64,000 nucleotides of DNA from JANXQG01 sp963780045 (GTDB lineage Bacteria; Planctomycetota; Planctomycetia; Pirellulales; Thermoguttaceae), in the NCBI GenBank assembly GCA_963780045.1, contig CAVZZZ010000005.1:744001-808000 (forward strand). The letters run 5' to 3'. Within the stretch, counting starts at the first letter, position 1; each line of letters opens with the position of its first letter. Below are positions 61,196 to 64,000 of the stretch, piece by piece. The notes under the pieces were generated by a model that did no database searches, had not been told where the DNA came from, and saw only the letters and a list, made by a program, of their open reading frames with translations. The translations under genes and the position numbers were made by a program.

Positions 61196-61316
61196 CGGGC
61201 GATTTGAAACCCCCCAAACATACATAATTTCCCCCCCGACTCAGTGGGTTTTTTGGCCTGTTACGCGGCAATTGGAGGGGGATAGCCCAATCAGAGGGAT
61301 GTACCAATTCTACGTC

Positions 61317-61344
61317 ATTGTAGTTCGACCTCGCTGGGTGTCAA
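61317..61344 (-). promoter_or_regulatory. Strong putative promoter of the NarL-type regulator gene
   Basis: Minus strand TTGACA (61344-61339), 16-base spacer, TACAAT (61322-61317): a perfect -35 and five of six in the -10. Predicted start about 61310, so the leader RNA is about 259 bases. Confidence 0.65.
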
Positions 61345-61357
61345 AGCGCCTCGCGCG

Positions 61358-61385
61358 TTGACTTGTCGTCTGCGTAACGTAGATA
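61358..61385 (+). promoter_or_regulatory. Putative divergent promoter of the sigma-54 regulator gene
   Basis: TTGACT (61358-61363), 16-base spacer, TAGATA (61380-61385). The leader to ATG 61519 would be about 127 bases, in which I see nothing further. Confidence 0.35.
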
Positions 61386-61518
61386 TTTGGCAACGGAAGT
61401 ACGCCAGGCTTTCCAGCCGGACAGGACCGAAATTGGGCCGGCCGCAAGGGCAGTTTTGCGCACATTCAAGATGTCAACCTTCAAAAGCTGACGTACTCTC
61501 ACAGCGGACAAGCACCCT

Positions 61519-62898
61519 ATGAAGAACCAGGCCATGCTGCTCTTGGTAGATGACGATCGCCACGTGCTCGGCTCCATGTCCGAGTGGCTCCGCGAGCAAG
61601 GCTATAAAGTCGATGCGGCCGCCACGCTGGCTGAGGGCACCGCGGCCGTCGATCGCAAAAATTACGACTTGGCGCTGGTCGATATCCGCCTGGGTGAGCA
61701 CGACGGCTTCGACCTGCTGGCGCACGTGCGGCAAAAGCGGCCGGATACCTCGGTCATCATGCTTACCGGCTATGGTTCCGTGGAAGCGGCCGTCGAGGCG
61801 ATCCGGCAGGGCGCGTTCGACTTTCTCACCAAGCCGCTGATCGACGAAGAACTCGACATGGCCATCCAACGGGCACTCAATCAGCGCGAGGTTCTGGAAG
61901 AGAACAAGACGCTCAAGGCCCAGCTCGATCTCCGCTTCGGCATGGAGAACATCATTGGCCACGACCGCCGCATGCAGAAGATCTACGACATGATCGACAG
62001 CGTGGCCGACACCCGCGCCACGGTGCTCATCACCGGCGAAAGCGGCACCGGCAAATCAATGATCGCCCGCGCGGTCCACCGCCGCAGCGGCCGGCGTGAC
62101 AAGGCGTTCGTGGAAGTGGCCTGCGGCGCGCTGCCGGAAACGCTGCTGGAAAGCGAGCTTTTCGGCCACGTTGCCGGAGCGTTCACCGGCGCGACGGGCG
62201 ACAAGCTCGGCAAGTTCAAACAGGCCGACGGCGGCACGATCTTCCTCGATGAAATCGCCACCGCCAGCCCCGGCATGCAGGTCAAGCTGCTGCGCGTGCT
62301 GCAAGACCTGGAGTTCGAGCAAGTCGGCGGTACGAAGACGTTCAAAGTCGATACTCGTGTGATCTTGGCCACGAACGAGGACCTTGGCCGCGCGGTGGCC
62401 GACGGCCGCTTCCGCCAGGACCTTTACTACCGCGTCAACGTGATCAACATCGAGCTGCCGAACCTGCGCGACCGCATCGCCGACATTCCCTTGCTGGCCG
62501 AGCACTTCCTCCGCCAGGTCTGCACCGAGTCGGGCAAGAAGGTCAGCGGCTTCAGCGACGAAGCGTCGGCCGTCTTGCAACGCTTCCGCTGGCCCGGCAA
62601 CGTCCGCGAGCTGCAGAACGTGATCGAGCGGGCCGTGCTGCTGGGCAAGAGCACTACAATCGGCCTTGAAGATCTACCGGCGCATCTTTTGGCCGACTGC
62701 CCGATAGCTTTGGAGTCGGCCGGCACGCGGGGGTTAAAGGAATCACTGGCCGCCCCGGAGCGACAAATCATTCTGAACGTGCTTGAGGCGAACCGATGGA
62801 ACCGCCAGGCGACCGCCGAGGCGCTGGGCATCAATCGCACCACGCTTTACAAGAAGATGAAGCGCCTGGGGCTGGAAGAGATGGCGGCGGCGAGGTAA
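61519..62898 (+). CDS. Sigma-54-dependent response regulator (NtrC family)
   Basis: 459 residues. Receiver domain (LLLVDDDRHVLG, Asp55 in LALVDIRLGEHDG, Thr in IMLTGYGSVE, Lys in FLTKPL); AAA+ domain with Walker A GESGTGKS, sigma-54 loop GAFTGATGDKLGKF and Walker B TIFLDEIAT; Fis-type HTH at the end (RWNRQATAEALGINRTTLYKKM). It would activate RpoN promoters when phosphorylated. No histidine kinase gene adjoins it. It is about 45% similar by eye to the regulator at 25637 in the AAA+ part, the level expected within the family, and so is not a recent duplicate. Confidence 0.94.
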   Translation: MKNQAMLLLVDDDRHVLGSMSEWLREQGYKVDAAATLAEGTAAVDRKNYDLALVDIRLGEHDGFDLLAHVRQKRPDTSVIMLTGYGSVEAAVEAIRQGAFDFLTKPLIDEELDMAIQRALNQREVLEENKTLKAQLDLRFGMENIIGHDRRMQKIYDMIDSVADTRATVLITGESGTGKSMIARAVHRRSGRRDKAFVEVACGALPETLLESELFGHVAGAFTGATGDKLGKFKQADGGTIFLDEIATASPGMQVKLLRVLQDLEFEQVGGTKTFKVDTRVILATNEDLGRAVADGRFRQDLYYRVNVINIELPNLRDRIADIPLLAEHFLRQVCTESGKKVSGFSDEASAVLQRFRWPGNVRELQNVIERAVLLGKSTTIGLEDLPAHLLADCPIALESAGTRGLKESLAAPERQIILNVLEANRWNRQATAEALGINRTTLYKKMKRLGLEEMAAAR

Positions 62899-62981
62899 GA
62901 GCGCCTGCGACTTTCCAAATCGCCGCACATCGCTTATTCTTGCGATAGTGCAACTTCGCTTTTCGCCCAACAGGTGCCCGC

Positions 62982-63692
62982 GTGCCGACAGTCGTTTCGT
63001 GTCCGAATTGTGAAAAAAAGCTGGCCGTCAAGGACCAGTTCAAGGGCCGAAGTTTGATATGCCCGCAGTGCAAGCGCCGGTTCACCGTACCTGCGGACGA
63101 TGTGCTGGTGCTCGGCGTCAGTTCAGCGCCGAGCGATGGCGGAATGGGTTTTCTCGACGGCTTGGGACCGTCTTCGGCACGTCCGGCAAAAAGCGTCGGC
63201 TCGCGTTCGACGACCGGCTACTCGCCTCGCACTGCGGTCGGCGGCGCGGCCCGTTCCGCCGAACGCGCGAAAATGCAGGCCGCGCAGAAGCAGATGATTT
63301 TGATCGGCGTGGGCATCGCGTTGGGCATGCTGGTCATTGTGGCGGCTGCTATCCTGCTCAATTTGCCCAGCAGCGCGCCTGAGAAGGCGAAAGAAGCAGA
63401 GGACATCCGCTTTGGCCTGCCGGAAAGAACGCGGATCGAACTCTTTCAGAAGTTCGTCTCGGCGGTCGATCGCGACGGCATTACCAAGACGTGCAAGGAG
63501 CGGTGGTATCGGCTGGCCGACGAGTACAAGCTCGATCACGGTCATATCAAGGACATCTTGGACGAGGGATTCAGTTTCAAGAACGACAAATGGGCATTAC
63601 CGGAGGCCACTTCCACGGCACAAGGCCGCGCCGTGCGGATGGATTGGGTCCGGCAGCGGACCGCAGGTTCCGATCCGATCCTGGCCATGTGA
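62982..63692 (+). CDS. Zinc-ribbon, single-span membrane protein of unknown function
   Basis: 236 residues, GTG start. Zinc ribbon CPNCEKK...CPQCKRRF in the first 40 residues, a Gly/Ser-rich linker, then one transmembrane helix (ILIGVGIALGMLVIVAAAILL) and a ~110-residue soluble domain (LPERTRIELFQKFVSAVDRDGITKTCKERWYRLADEYKL). Same plan as the protein at 21140-22147 (ribbon, membrane, soluble domain) but unrelated soluble part. Such proteins are frequent in planctomycetes and not understood. It follows the regulator by 83 bases. Confidence 0.75.
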   Translation: MPTVVSCPNCEKKLAVKDQFKGRSLICPQCKRRFTVPADDVLVLGVSSAPSDGGMGFLDGLGPSSARPAKSVGSRSTTGYSPRTAVGGAARSAERAKMQAAQKQMILIGVGIALGMLVIVAAAILLNLPSSAPEKAKEAEDIRFGLPERTRIELFQKFVSAVDRDGITKTCKERWYRLADEYKLDHGHIKDILDEGFSFKNDKWALPEATSTAQGRAVRMDWVRQRTAGSDPILAM

Positions 63693-63829
63693 TCAGCCAT
63701 GGATGCCGAACCCTTTCTTGCGATGTGATGTCCAATTGGCAGCATGTTCGCGCCCCTCGCCAGCGCCGTGTCGGCAGGATAGAATGACGTGGTTGGCTAT
63801 TCCCGCCAAAACCTGGAGACACCCCCACC

Positions 63830-64000
63830 GTGGCTGCGGCCCATTCGAAATCGCCCGCGATAGTTGCTTCAGACGACCCCCCCGCGCTCCGCCGCGCCCG
63901 GATCGCCGCACGGGTAGCCGCCGAGAACCGTGGCCGGGACATCGTCATCCTCGACCTTCGCGAGCTGACCTGCATCTTTGACTTCTTCGTTTTGGTCAGC
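63830..64000 (+). CDS. rsfS: Ribosomal silencing factor RsfS, N-terminal part (cut by window end)
   Basis: 57 codons from GTG 63830 (GGAG about 13 bases upstream) to the window end. After a variable N-terminus the sequence ARIAARVAAENRGRDIVILDLRELTCIFDFFVLVS matches the conserved RsfS/Iojap start, where the Asp-Phe-Phe-Val core packs against ribosomal protein L14 (uL14). RsfS blocks subunit joining in slow growth. The region 63693-63829 between the previous gene and this one shows nothing else. Confidence 0.8.
   Translation, partial: MAAAHSKSPAIVASDDPPALRRARIAARVAAENRGRDIVILDLRELTCIFDFFVLVS

Overview
The window looks like a high-GC chromosome segment from a planctomycete (Planctomycetota, Pirellulales-like; the rank below phylum is a guess). 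Supporting signs are four large membrane-anchored Ser/Thr kinases with WD40, TPR or multi-span tails, a DUF1207 outer-membrane protein, a PEP-CTERM protein with GloVer repeats, a retropepsin-like two-gene cassette, and consensus-like promoters of the TTGACT-N16-TACAAT type. There are no rRNA, tRNA, phage, IS or CRISPR features that I can support.

Layout. 1-9.4 kb: tail of a cyclic-nucleotide-binding protein, two tandem paralogous kinases (one ending in about 15 WD40 repeats, one in TPRs), and a GH63-like glucosidase. 9.8-23.9 kb: a large protein tentatively assigned as PPi-type PEP carboxykinase, a DUF1207 protein, a SYLF-domain protein, a PQQ-propeller protein, a PEP-CTERM protein translationally coupled to an FAD monooxygenase, a zinc-ribbon membrane protein and a TolC-like protein. 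24.1-31.8 kb: a histidine kinase/sigma-54 regulator pair, a leftward cluster of three secreted proteins (two are Gly/Tyr-rich paralogues with TPR-like ends), then a single-domain response regulator and a CsrA-BON fusion. 32.0-36.6 kb: RND efflux permease plus adaptor. 36.6-43.1 kb: PIN + XRE/ImmA-IrrE cassette, a 1197-residue kinase, and an aspartyl-protease-like cassette. 43.3-48.2 kb: an apparent P1B-type metal ATPase fused to an SPFH (HflK-like) domain, followed in the same operon by an HflC-like protein and a second HflK-like protein with a His-rich N-terminus. 48.3-64.0 kb: a C25-like cysteine peptidase, a TPR protein, a conserved hypothetical, a UDP-sugar pyrophosphorylase, a fourth kinase, two more response regulators, a zinc-ribbon protein and the start of rsfS.

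Two window-wide properties matter to any user. First, about 23 frame breaks interrupt 14 otherwise well-conserved genes, many at short homopolymers or repeated dinucleotides; I read most of these as assembly or sequencing indels, so affected genes are given as one CDS across frames. Second, small palindromic repeats sit inside coding sequences: a GGCACG-N5-CGTGCC element occurs in three genes, always in the same reading frame, and a 64-bp double-hairpin element lies in frame in a fourth gene.

The best candidates for undescribed biology are the metal-ATPase/SPFH fusion operon, a pseudoknot-like structured leader upstream of a NarL-type regulator (61.1-61.3 kb), the in-frame palindromic insertions, and the CsrA-BON fusion.
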